A stretch of 34,970 bases of DNA from Saprospiraceae bacterium (GTDB lineage Bacteria > Bacteroidota > Bacteroidia > Chitinophagales > Saprospiraceae), in NCBI GenBank assembly GCA_020628145.1, contig JAHDFN010000011.1:1-34970 (forward strand), read 5' to 3'. The translations under genes were made by a program, and so were the position numbers. The notes beneath the pieces were generated by a model. It searched no databases. It had not been told where the DNA came from and worked only from the letters and a program-made list of their open reading frames with translations. Positions 26,374 to 34,970 of the stretch are shown piece by piece (position 1 is the stretch's first letter; every line of letters begins with the position of its first letter).

Positions 26374-27936
26374 TTATAATTCTCCACGACGACTCACCAA
26401 TTCCTTTTTAATTTCTTTTGCCCTTTCTTCGGAAAGGCTATAATTCCACATGGCATAAATGGCCAGTGCTGCAGTTATGGCCGGAATAGCAATATCGGCT
26501 ATCCGCAAATTCACCATTGTTTCGGCAGTCTGAGTTGCTGCATTCTGATCGAAACCTACCAATTTCAAAACCAGTCCACCCAGAACCAAAGCCAATGCCT
26601 GTCCCAATTTCACCATCCACCAATAAATCGCACCGAAGGTGCCTTCTTTTCTCGGCATTCCATTTTCCAGTTCATCCAAATCACAAACATCGGCGGTCAT
26701 ACTCATCATCAAGGTAAATAATCCGCCCAATCCAAATGCGATAAGTGGAATGGGTAGGAATATCAGCCAGGGAGCTCCCTGTGTGGTATCAATACTGAAC
26801 CAAGACATTCCGATACTTTCCAGGAACGGATTTAAAAATTCGAAGAGCGAACCTACGGCTGAATTGAGTGATTGGCCCAGTCCCGTTTGATTGAATTTTT
26901 CATTGAGTGTATTATCGAATGCCCACCATTTCAGGATATAACCTACGATGGAAATAACCGTTGAAATAATAAATGCTTTTCTTTTCCCCCATTTATTAGA
27001 CATTGCGGAAATGATGGGGATGACCAAAAATGCAGTCAGCACCGCCGTAATGGTGGAGAACCAAGCCGGCCATGTTCCGGCCAGTTCATAACTTCCATTG
27101 AACATGTAGAATACGATAATGTAAACACTGAATGCGGCTACCATTTGAAAACCGTTGAAGACCAAAAAAGTAGCGCTGCACAATCGCATGAACGGTTTGT
27201 TTTTGGAAACCTGAACGATGCTTTTCAGCAATTCCGTCAGATTTGAAAAAATGGTTTTCAAGGAAAGTTCTTTCCTATTTTCCATATTGGAAGCATCAAT
27301 ACCCCGACAAAATAATGCCGGCAAAATACCTAATGCGACACAAGCACCACCGACATACATCGATAGTTGTCTAACGCCTACATCCTGTGTTTCGAATATT
27401 TCGGGGTTAGCGATAATTACCCAAAACCAAGGAACAATCATCCAAGCGATTTGACCCATCGTATTGGAAAAAGCCATGAGTCGGGTTCGTTCATTATAAT
27501 CCGATGTCATTTCATAACCCAAGCCCACCAACGGTGTGGCAAACATCGTATTTCCAACCAGGAACAACAAGGAAAAAATAAGGAAGTACCAAAAATTATA
27601 CGTCTGTGAATTCTCAGGATATAATTGCCATAATAAAATGAAAAATATACCACTTAATATGGCACCGACAAAAATATAAGGTCTTCTACGTCCCCATCTC
27701 GAAGAAGTATTATCCGATACGAATCCCATAATAGGATCGGTAATGGCATCGAACAAACGAGGAAGTCCACCTAAAAGTCCGGCTAAAAAGGGGTCCATCC
27801 CAAAGGCGGTTAAAAGGAAAAACGAAAAAAAGCCTAATGCCCCAGGCAATAAATTTAATACCAACTGCCCTGCTCCAAAGGAGAATTTTTGTAAGGCAGG
27901 GACTTTTCCTCTTGTTGTATTAACTACTTGTGACAT
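26374..27936 (-). CDS. MFS transporter, GPH (glycoside-pentoside-hexuronide) cation symporter family
   Basis: LPRLFDAITDPIMGFVSDNTSSRWGRRRPYIFVGAI, 12 TM segments, MTADVCDLDELENGMPRKEGTFGAIYWWMVKLGQAL. Confidence 0.92.
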   Translation of the reverse strand: MSQVVNTTRGKVPALQKFSFGAGQLVLNLLPGALGFFSFFLLTAFGMDPFLAGLLGGLPRLFDAITDPIMGFVSDNTSSRWGRRRPYIFVGAILSGIFFILLWQLYPENSQTYNFWYFLIFSLLFLVGNTMFATPLVGLGYEMTSDYNERTRLMAFSNTMGQIAWMIVPWFWVIIANPEIFETQDVGVRQLSMYVGGACVALGILPALFCRGIDASNMENRKELSLKTIFSNLTELLKSIVQVSKNKPFMRLCSATFLVFNGFQMVAAFSVYIIVFYMFNGSYELAGTWPAWFSTITAVLTAFLVIPIISAMSNKWGKRKAFIISTVISIVGYILKWWAFDNTLNEKFNQTGLGQSLNSAVGSLFEFLNPFLESIGMSWFSIDTTQGAPWLIFLPIPLIAFGLGGLFTLMMSMTADVCDLDELENGMPRKEGTFGAIYWWMVKLGQALALVLGGLVLKLVGFDQNAATQTAETMVNLRIADIAIPAITAALAIYAMWNYSLSEERAKEIKKELVSRRGEL

Positions 27937-27953
27937 AAGATTAATTTTTATTA

Positions 27954-29234
27954 CTAATTCAACTTTTTAATCGTCGGTACTTTTACATTTTCCATTAATT
28001 CATTTTCATTTCCGCCATAAGTTTTAACTATGGGATTCCCTCCTCTTTCCAATCCTTTGAAAACGCCTTGATCCACCAAATCCCAAATGGCATATTTGGC
28101 TTTGCCATCGACGGTAAAAAGACCGAAATGATTTTCAGATCCGCTAGGATTTCCGGCATCTTTCCAAGGCTCATCGAATGCTTCGAAATAAAAACAGGAA
28201 ATTCCGTTTTTGTCAGACCACTCCCTCATTCTTTGATGATATAATCCTTCCTTATATTCATCGGTGGCCTTGCTTCCTCCCTGCCCATAAAAACTATTCG
28301 ACATACTCGCCCATCCCGACTCTCCAACATGAACCGGTTTATTTACTCCTAGACTATTAATATATTTTTTGGTTTGTGTATATTGATTGATGGCATATGC
28401 GATGGATCTATCCATCACCTTGTCAATTTTTTCTTTTTTCGAAAGTTCCACTTCGGTTTCATCCAGCCCCCAAAAACTAGGATTGTAATGTGTATCGTGC
28501 ATGGGGTAAGTGTGTAAGGAAATATAATCAACGGCCTTAATCAGTTGGGTAAGATCTTCTGTGTGATAAACGTCTTCTCCCCCACCCCATGAAGCGAAAT
28601 TATCAGAACTGGTTATCCAAAGATTTTCATTTAATTCCCCTTTTATTTTCAAATCCTGTAAATGATTGACCCATTTTAAAATAACATTGGGTTGGACAAA
28701 ATAAGTAGCCGCCCATTTCACCATCGCTTCGTTTCCTACTGCGATTATTTTTACAATATCCGGATAAGCATTGGCCATATCAACAGCTCTTTTTATTTCC
28801 GCAGCATTAGCCTCTTCATTTTCTCCATCATGGTTCGGATTATCCGTCCAAGCGTTTTCACAATCTATCCACGCTCCCAACATCACATACATTTCAAAAC
28901 CGGGGTCTTCATTTTTAATTTCTCGTATTGCTTTCAAAACATTGGAAGCATGTGCCAATTTCGTCTGGTAAGTCCGTATGACCCTGACACCCATTGCAGA
29001 AATAATTCTCATATCTTCCTTTAATTCCTTTACCGTAGGTTGAATATCTCGGGATGTCTGCCTATACCCTCCAAAGGAAATAGCCCTGTATTTCGGATTC
29101 CCTAAAATCTCTTTTGCCGTCACCTCTTTTATATTTTGATTGGATTCTTTTATGGTTTCCTTCTTTTGACAAGAAAAACAAAATAAGAGAAATAAAACAG
29201 CCATAATGATTTGAATGATGTTTCTCATATTCAT
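27954..29234 (-). CDS. GH17 family lipoprotein (beta-1,3-glucan-active)
   Basis: Lipobox LFCFSC|QKKE; IIAVGNEAMVKWA and PVHVGESGWAS motifs. Confidence 0.85.
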   Translation of the reverse strand: MNMRNIIQIIMAVLFLLFCFSCQKKETIKESNQNIKEVTAKEILGNPKYRAISFGGYRQTSRDIQPTVKELKEDMRIISAMGVRVIRTYQTKLAHASNVLKAIREIKNEDPGFEMYVMLGAWIDCENAWTDNPNHDGENEEANAAEIKRAVDMANAYPDIVKIIAVGNEAMVKWAATYFVQPNVILKWVNHLQDLKIKGELNENLWITSSDNFASWGGGEDVYHTEDLTQLIKAVDYISLHTYPMHDTHYNPSFWGLDETEVELSKKEKIDKVMDRSIAYAINQYTQTKKYINSLGVNKPVHVGESGWASMSNSFYGQGGSKATDEYKEGLYHQRMREWSDKNGISCFYFEAFDEPWKDAGNPSGSENHFGLFTVDGKAKYAIWDLVDQGVFKGLERGGNPIVKTYGGNENELMENVKVPTIKKLN

Positions 29235-29262
29235 ATTTTTTCTTGTTGGTTTTTAAGAGATG

Positions 29263-32200
29263 TTATTTCAAAATATCCTGTTGTAGTTTCACAAGGATTT
29301 TCTCCACGCTACCTCTTCTTTCAAAAATCTGTTCGCTTAAATCCTTATTTAATTTCAAAGAATTAAATGACTGAACCTCTCCTTTTGAATCCAGGATGTC
29401 TAGTTGATTGAAATCAGACAATTGGTATATAATAGGAACTTGGCAAAATGTAAAAAACAACTGACCGGCTTCTAATTGAATGTTTTTAGACACACCGTCC
29501 ACATCTATGCATCTAAATTCTTTCGACTCCTTTAAAAATTCGCTTTTACGTAAAAGACATGGATTAAAGACTAAAGCCCCTTCTTTAATAAACACACCTA
29601 ATTCGCCATACCTCGATAAAATATCTTCCTTCACCTGACCGGTCATACCCGGTTGTTGGGCTCCCTTGCCTGCGGGGGTATGCGAATAAGGATCTGTTGG
29701 AAATGCTCCGTATAATTGAGGAGATTTATGAATACCAATTCCTTCATTTATTTCATAATAATGTTCTAGTAACCTACCTACTATCATGGGGTCTTCATTA
29801 TCCCCAATTGCTTTCAAGCAACATTCCTGCACTGCCAATTGCAATTTGGAAACCATGTGCCAATAAATAGATCCCAATCCTTCATAACCGAAGAAGGTTC
29901 CGGACCTTCCGGTAAATTCCTTATGGTTAAATACCTCCTCGAATACTTTTAATATATATGGTTTTTCCTGCTTCACTAATTCCCCATAACCCGACAGGGA
30001 TAAATGATCCAAAGCAGTTTCCAAATCATTCGCATTATTAAATGTTCCATTAAAATGATATCCGCCTTTTATATCTTTCTGAACAATCGATGCAATCCCA
30101 TCTTGGATTAATTGATGGATTAATTTTGAATTCCGCACGGATTTTTCAGGAATATTATTTTTTTCCATAAAACCCTTCAGTCGCTTATTGGGATAAAGCA
30201 GATAACTATACTGATCATCTCTAAACAATCGGCTTTTCTTCAATCCATCCAAAACGCCCAAGCACGATTTGGCGGATAAATACCCGGAACTCAGGACAGC
30301 CACTTGACCTTCCAACATTTCACTCAACCGAGAAACCATCACTTTATCGCCATCAACGACAGACATCAGATTATAAGCATGAAATAAATCATCTTCCCTT
30401 CGATTACTCCTAATCGTATGTTCTGCATATTCAATGCTTAAATCAATAAATTCCTTTAAATCCGAAAAGAGCAATTCTTCTTTCCCCCCTGAAAAGGATT
30501 GTCTATAGATTTGATTCCTGAACTGACTTCCCGCTTCGCCCAAACCGTTCAAAACAAGATTGCGTCCACCATCATCCATTGTTCCTTTTAAAAGAGCCTT
30601 ATTCTCCTCTAAAACATTTTTTACTTTTCCAAAGAAAAAAAGTAGTTCTTCAGATATGTTTATTTTGCTATTTTCGAAATAATTTAATATTTCTTTAAAA
30701 AACACAAGAAACCTCCTTGTATAATACAAGGTAACCATTGACACCCCATTCCCAACCAGTGCATTATTCGCATCATTCCATTCAGGTCGCTGGGTATTCA
30801 TCCAAATCCCACCTTCGGGAATAAAGTTAGAAATCTTGGATAATAAGGTTGCTAATATTTTTTCAATAAAATTAACCCTATGTATGATTCCTTTTTTATT
30901 TTCCAACAAAGCACCATCTCCCCCCATGACCTTTTTCCTATTTCTAATTTCCATATCTAATTCTTCGTCGAATAGAATGGTATCCTTTGGGTTGGATAGA
31001 ATATCGGAAAATGATTTTATCTTATAAGGAACATTGGCATAAACAAAAATTTCCTTATCAAAGTATTGGCTTAAGCGAGTAGAAGAATAATTATTAAAAA
31101 ATTCTAAGAATTTCAATAAATATATGATTTGATGATCCCCCCAATAACCAATATACGACCACGGGTTGTCCGGCTCGATGGTCTCCCAATCAAATCCACT
31201 TTTAGTGACTCTATATGGATTATATCCTTCAAAAGTTGATGCATTTAAAAATTTGAGTACCATGCTTTCTATAAAAGCCGGATAAGCATGAACCAAGGCT
31301 TCCCAATTCTGAAAAATATCCCGCCAATTTCCTTCGTAGTCCAAAATTTTAGAGCCGTCTGTTTCATTCCTCGTATTGATGGAAAACTTATTCCACGGAC
31401 GGCTCGGATCTCCATGTCGGCGACTAAAGCTAAGCGGTAAGTATTCAAGTCCCAACCTCTTCAAATCCGGATCCTGAATTGGAACAAGTATTTTTTTCAT
31501 TTCAAAAAATGAAAAAACATCGGGAAGGTTATTGATAAATACAAGATTATTATTGTAGGATTCGATATTGGCTTTTAATAGATAATAGGTAAAGTCCCAT
31601 TTTTCAATTTGATAGTTTTTATCAAAAATCCCACCCCTCATGATATTAAAGAGTGTATTGGAAAAATGCCTGACATCTCTGAACTGATCACCCGAAAATT
31701 GTAAACCGTCAGAAGAAGCGATCAGTTTTATTAATTTTTCCGTTCCTATTTCAACATCCTGTTCTACAACTTCTTTTAAATATGTTCCTTCCTTTATCAG
31801 GGTTGAAAGTTCAACTATCGAAGAATGATTTTTATTGACATCCGCACATATCAACCATTTTTTTATTGCCTGCGGAGATAAATGAATGGTATCACTTATA
31901 AAATAAGCTCCCTTCTCTGCTTTAATATCGACTTCGTCTTTTAAATCATATCTTCGCCTGAAATTCCTTAATTGCAAAGACGATAAAAGATAAGTCGGTT
32001 TTTCCAACCCCAAACTCCAAACAATATTGGCCTTAAGCGATTCACTGGGTTCGGCCTTATCGACAATATATGCACTCAATGCATATATGCCCAATCCTGA
32101 TTCCTTAATCAGTTCACTTCTCTTGTAAGCATCTACTAAATTACTTGTTTGATTTTGTAATTCCGGGCCGACACCGGCAGGTAAGATATTTTGGATGCCA

Positions 32201-32733
32201 TCTAATAAAGTAATAGTTATTTTTTGGTTTCCAATATTTTCCAACTTGGATTTCCTGACAAATCCGAATTGATTACTTGAATTCCATTGATAACTAAAAA
32301 CCAGATTTAAATCATGATTTATCTCTTCAAATAGAATCTTATTCCCATAAATGTTTTTATACAGATTCCGAGTAACCTCATACACTCCTTCATGCCTGAT
32401 AGAAAACGGTTCCCAAAGTAATTTTTTTTTTTCGGGTTGGTCGATCAGGAAAATCGACTTACTTCCTGTAACTTCTGCGAACTCCGTTATCTTATCATCC
32501 GTATAATACGGGAATAATGAATGTTCCGCATTTTTTCTTCCCGCACTTAAACCTCCGTTACTCGAAATAAACATCCAGTGATTGGAATCACTCACAATAC
32601 TCATAAAAAAAGGACGTAATTCATCTACATTTGTAATTTTGTAAAATGACTCCCCCTCAATATTCAATTGTTGGATCTCCGTATTTTTTAACGTGGATAA
32701 ATTCCTCATCAATGGTTTTTTATAGCAAAGCAT
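29263..32733 (-). CDS. Large (about 1150 aa) cytosolic GH94-clan phosphorylase-like protein, probably beta-1,3-glucan phosphorylase (GH149 or GH161)
   Basis: SNHWMFISSNGGLSAGRKNAEHSLFPYYTDDKI; YGAFPTDPYSHTPAGKGAQQPGMTGQVKEDILSRYGELGV; no signal peptide; between GH16 and GH17 genes. Start may be MRNLSTL. Confidence 0.7.
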   Translation of the reverse strand: MLCYKKPLMRNLSTLKNTEIQQLNIEGESFYKITNVDELRPFFMSIVSDSNHWMFISSNGGLSAGRKNAEHSLFPYYTDDKITEFAEVTGSKSIFLIDQPEKKKLLWEPFSIRHEGVYEVTRNLYKNIYGNKILFEEINHDLNLVFSYQWNSSNQFGFVRKSKLENIGNQKITITLLDGIQNILPAGVGPELQNQTSNLVDAYKRSELIKESGLGIYALSAYIVDKAEPSESLKANIVWSLGLEKPTYLLSSLQLRNFRRRYDLKDEVDIKAEKGAYFISDTIHLSPQAIKKWLICADVNKNHSSIVELSTLIKEGTYLKEVVEQDVEIGTEKLIKLIASSDGLQFSGDQFRDVRHFSNTLFNIMRGGIFDKNYQIEKWDFTYYLLKANIESYNNNLVFINNLPDVFSFFEMKKILVPIQDPDLKRLGLEYLPLSFSRRHGDPSRPWNKFSINTRNETDGSKILDYEGNWRDIFQNWEALVHAYPAFIESMVLKFLNASTFEGYNPYRVTKSGFDWETIEPDNPWSYIGYWGDHQIIYLLKFLEFFNNYSSTRLSQYFDKEIFVYANVPYKIKSFSDILSNPKDTILFDEELDMEIRNRKKVMGGDGALLENKKGIIHRVNFIEKILATLLSKISNFIPEGGIWMNTQRPEWNDANNALVGNGVSMVTLYYTRRFLVFFKEILNYFENSKINISEELLFFFGKVKNVLEENKALLKGTMDDGGRNLVLNGLGEAGSQFRNQIYRQSFSGGKEELLFSDLKEFIDLSIEYAEHTIRSNRREDDLFHAYNLMSVVDGDKVMVSRLSEMLEGQVAVLSSGYLSAKSCLGVLDGLKKSRLFRDDQYSYLLYPNKRLKGFMEKNNIPEKSVRNSKLIHQLIQDGIASIVQKDIKGGYHFNGTFNNANDLETALDHLSLSGYGELVKQEKPYILKVFEEVFNHKEFTGRSGTFFGYEGLGSIYWHMVSKLQLAVQECCLKAIGDNEDPMIVGRLLEHYYEINEGIGIHKSPQLYGAFPTDPYSHTPAGKGAQQPGMTGQVKEDILSRYGELGVFIKEGALVFNPCLLRKSEFLKESKEFRCIDVDGVSKNIQLEAGQLFFTFCQVPIIYQLSDFNQLDILDSKGEVQSFNSLKLNKDLSEQIFERRGSVEKILVKLQQDILK

Positions 32734-32765
32734 AAAAGTGTTATAGTCAATTCTATTATTTATGT

Positions 32766-33611
32766 TTATTGGCTATACACCCTAACGTAATCTACAATCA
32801 TCGTCTGTGGAAAAACAGTAGCCGCATTAGGAGGGCCTACAAAATTACCTCCCACAGCTAAATTCATGATGATATAAAATGGATGGTCGAAAACCCATTC
32901 CCCATTGACATCATCCGGCGTAATTTGATTATACAAAACATCATCTACATAATAGTTGATATACTCCGGACCCCATTCTATTCCAAACACATGGAAACCC
33001 GTATCAAATCTATCAGTTATCAAATCATAAGTTTTCCCTTCGGATTCACCACCGGAATAGCCCGGGCCATGTACACTTCCTATCAGAATTGTAGGATCCT
33101 GTCCACGATATTCCATGATATCGATTTCACCACAATTGGGCCACCCCACATCATTTATGTTATTACCCAGCAGCCAAAACGCAGGCCATATCCCTTGTCC
33201 CCAGGGTAATTGAATACGTGCTTCAAAACGACCATACTCCTGCTCTATTTTACCCGCAGTATTGATTCTGGCAGATGTATAATCCGAATCCATAAAAGAT
33301 TCCTGACGGGCTACGATATGTAAATGACCATCCTCAACCCTAATATTTTCAGGGCGTTGTGTATAATGTTGCAATTCATTATTTCCCCAACCCGCGCCTG
33401 ATATTGCATTACCGATTCCGAGGTCATAATTCCACATGGAATCATCAATCGCACCATCTGTATCAAAATCATCCTCAAACACCAATTTCGTAAAAGTGGC
33501 AACCGTTTGGGTTTCATCCTTATTACATCCGATAAATAAAATGAAAAATCCGGCAGCAATAGCCATGCTTAAAAACATACTATTGGTCTTATATAGATAT
33601 AATGATCGCAT
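32766..33611 (-). CDS. GH16 family beta-glucanase (laminarinase-like) lipoprotein
   Basis: Lipobox ILFIGC|NKDE; ARIQLPWGQGIWPAFWLLG, GEIDIMEYRGQD catalytic motif. Confidence 0.95.
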   Translation of the reverse strand: MRSLYLYKTNSMFLSMAIAAGFFILFIGCNKDETQTVATFTKLVFEDDFDTDGAIDDSMWNYDLGIGNAISGAGWGNNELQHYTQRPENIRVEDGHLHIVARQESFMDSDYTSARINTAGKIEQEYGRFEARIQLPWGQGIWPAFWLLGNNINDVGWPNCGEIDIMEYRGQDPTILIGSVHGPGYSGGESEGKTYDLITDRFDTGFHVFGIEWGPEYINYYVDDVLYNQITPDDVNGEWVFDHPFYIIMNLAVGGNFVGPPNAATVFPQTMIVDYVRVYSQ

Positions 33612-33643
33612 TCTAATATTTTTAGGTTGATTAAAGTCAATAT

Positions 33644-33705
33644 TTATTGAAGATGTTTAAGAGTACCCAATCATTTGAGTAGTTATACTTAAACATCTTC
33701 AATAA
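33644..33705 (-). promoter_or_regulatory. Perfect 18-bp stem hairpin in the SGBP-GH16 intergenic region
   Basis: TTATTGAAGATGTTTAAG (33644-33661) and CTTAAACATCTTCAATAA (33688-33705), 26-nt loop. Confidence 0.85.
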
Positions 33706-33714
33706 TCGGTCATC

Positions 33715-34970
33715 TTACAATTGGGTAATATCATCAATGTAATAAGTAGCCTCTACTGCCACAGGTACCTGATTTCCCGTATCAAAATCCGGGAACAAGG
33801 CGAATCTAGGATAAGTATCTGTTGCACTTACTTGACTTGTAAAGTCGAATGTCAGCGTTTCCCATTGATCGGCTACGGTTGTGGTTTGGAAAACCTCATA
33901 AGCCGGAGCCGTACCACCTTCTAATTGGAAACGGACATTTACTCCGACAGCAGGAGACAAAATCCTAACTGTAAATACGGTTCCATTCGCCAAGTCAATC
34001 AAAGGAGTGGTATTCAGGTTTTCATCATAAACAATGCCCGAGTACCAAGCAGAACCCACTACTTTTACAAATTCGATTACCTTGGAAGATGTATTACCAT
34101 TCATATTCGGATTATCGATGACATTGGCATAAGCTCCTCCATCAAATGCGATAACAGGATTCACGCCGTCTTCAAACGTGAGGGGAAGTTGTGGTTCTCC
34201 CCCTCCTCCGGGTGTTTTCCAGAAATAAATATTATCCAGATAAATATCTCCATTACCATCAAACTTCAGTTGGATGATATTCGTCAAATCAACAGGTGAG
34301 AAATCACTAAGCGGTATATCCATACTCCCCCAGCCGGAGGTAGGGACAGTTAGAGCCTTTGGTGTTTCTGCTCCATCCCCACTGATCAGAAAGGCATTCA
34401 AGGCTGTAGAATTGGCCGTCCAGTAATTGATGTGTAAGAACTCCATTCCGGAGACATCCTGGGCACTACCCAATTGTGTTCCCTGATAGTTGAAGCCTTC
34501 ATAAAACAAGGTATTATTTCCGGCAACAGGCACTTCGGAAACCATTGTCGTCTGACCCCAATTCGGATTGAAATCAGTTCCGGAAATATCAGTATATGCA
34601 TCGCTGTAAACCGAAATCACATCGGCTGCTGCTTGTGTTGGAGTCGGTGCTGCTACTACAGGCCCTGAACCACCACCTGGAGATTTCCAGAAATAAATAT
34701 TATCCAGATAAACATCTCCATTACCATCAAACTTCAGTTGGATGATATTCGTCAAATCAACAGGTGAGAAATCACTAAGCGGTATATCCATACTCCCCCA
34801 GCCGGAGGTAGGGACAGTTAGAGCCTTTGGTGTTTCTGCTCCATCCCCACTGATCAGAAAGGCATTCAAGGCTGTAGAATTGGCCGTCCAGTAATTGATG
34901 TGTAAGAACTCCATTCCGGAGACATCCTGGGCACTACCCAATTGTGTTCCCTGATAGTTGAAGCCTTCAT
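33715..34970 (-). CDS. Surface glycan-binding-like protein with tandem about 156-aa domains (5' end beyond window)
   Basis: Repeats VYSDAYTDISGTDFNPNWGQTTMVSEVPVAGNNTLFYEGFNYQGTQLGSAQDVSGMEFLHINYW...YLDNIYFWK; C-terminal CBM-like domain; adjoins GH16. Confidence 0.75.
   Translation of the reverse strand, partial: EGFNYQGTQLGSAQDVSGMEFLHINYWTANSTALNAFLISGDGAETPKALTVPTSGWGSMDIPLSDFSPVDLTNIIQLKFDGNGDVYLDNIYFWKSPGGGSGPVVAAPTPTQAAADVISVYSDAYTDISGTDFNPNWGQTTMVSEVPVAGNNTLFYEGFNYQGTQLGSAQDVSGMEFLHINYWTANSTALNAFLISGDGAETPKALTVPTSGWGSMDIPLSDFSPVDLTNIIQLKFDGNGDIYLDNIYFWKTPGGGGEPQLPLTFEDGVNPVIAFDGGAYANVIDNPNMNGNTSSKVIEFVKVVGSAWYSGIVYDENLNTTPLIDLANGTVFTVRILSPAVGVNVRFQLEGGTAPAYEVFQTTTVADQWETLTFDFTSQVSATDTYPRFALFPDFDTGNQVPVAVEATYYIDDITQL
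34219..34502. repeat. In-gene direct repeat, copy matching 34687-34970 (468-bp period)
   Basis: Near-identical DNA; the visible difference is TAAATATCTCC versus TAAACATCTCC. Confidence 0.92.

Noticed and set aside
1-34970. tRNA, rRNA, prophage, toxin-antitoxin or conventional anti-phage defence system
   Set aside because: None of the coding regions or intergenic sequences read as such; no integrase, transposase, restriction or cas genes are visible.

Overview
The window is chromosomal Bacteroidota (Flavobacteriia/Saprospiria-like) DNA, judged from Bacteroidetes-type -7 promoter boxes (TAnnTTTG), a T9SS sorting domain, AT-rich intergenic DNA and PUL architecture. Left part (about 0.6-9.6 kb): acyl-CoA dehydrogenase, TetR regulator, bestrophin, then a phenylacetyl-CoA epoxidase operon in the order paaE-paaA-[insert]-paaB-PLP decarboxylase-paaC plus two small hypothetical genes. 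Middle part (9.6-25 kb): a patchwork of single accessory genes (T9SS protein, cyclase, SDR, DUF3995, DUF1304, CIA30, DKNYY, DEAD-box helicase, WG-repeat, SRPBCC, AraC, DinB, LAS-like metallopeptidase, DUF1761, DUF6090) with decayed genes and dispersed hairpin-forming repeats. Right part (25.3-35 kb): a minus-strand beta-1,3-glucan (laminarin-type) utilization locus: surface glycan-binding protein, GH16, about 1150-aa phosphorylase-like protein (GH149/GH161/GH94 type), GH17 lipoprotein, GPH-type MFS transporter, cytosolic GH17. Main finding: a compact element at 5735-6225 sits exactly between the paaA stop and the paaB start. It has inverted arrays of 7-bp units, (AGCAGTT)4 on the left and (AACTGAT)6 on the right, around a frameshifted four-helix-bundle (S23/Avd-like) gene. 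The left array encodes the last residues and stop codon of PaaA. Other notable items: a TetR operator/promoter before paaE, AraC direct-repeat operators in front of an internally deleted SDR gene, a chimeric nitrilase/S9-peptidase pseudogene, and a perfect 18-bp hairpin inside the PUL. All assignments come from reading the sequence; no searches were run.
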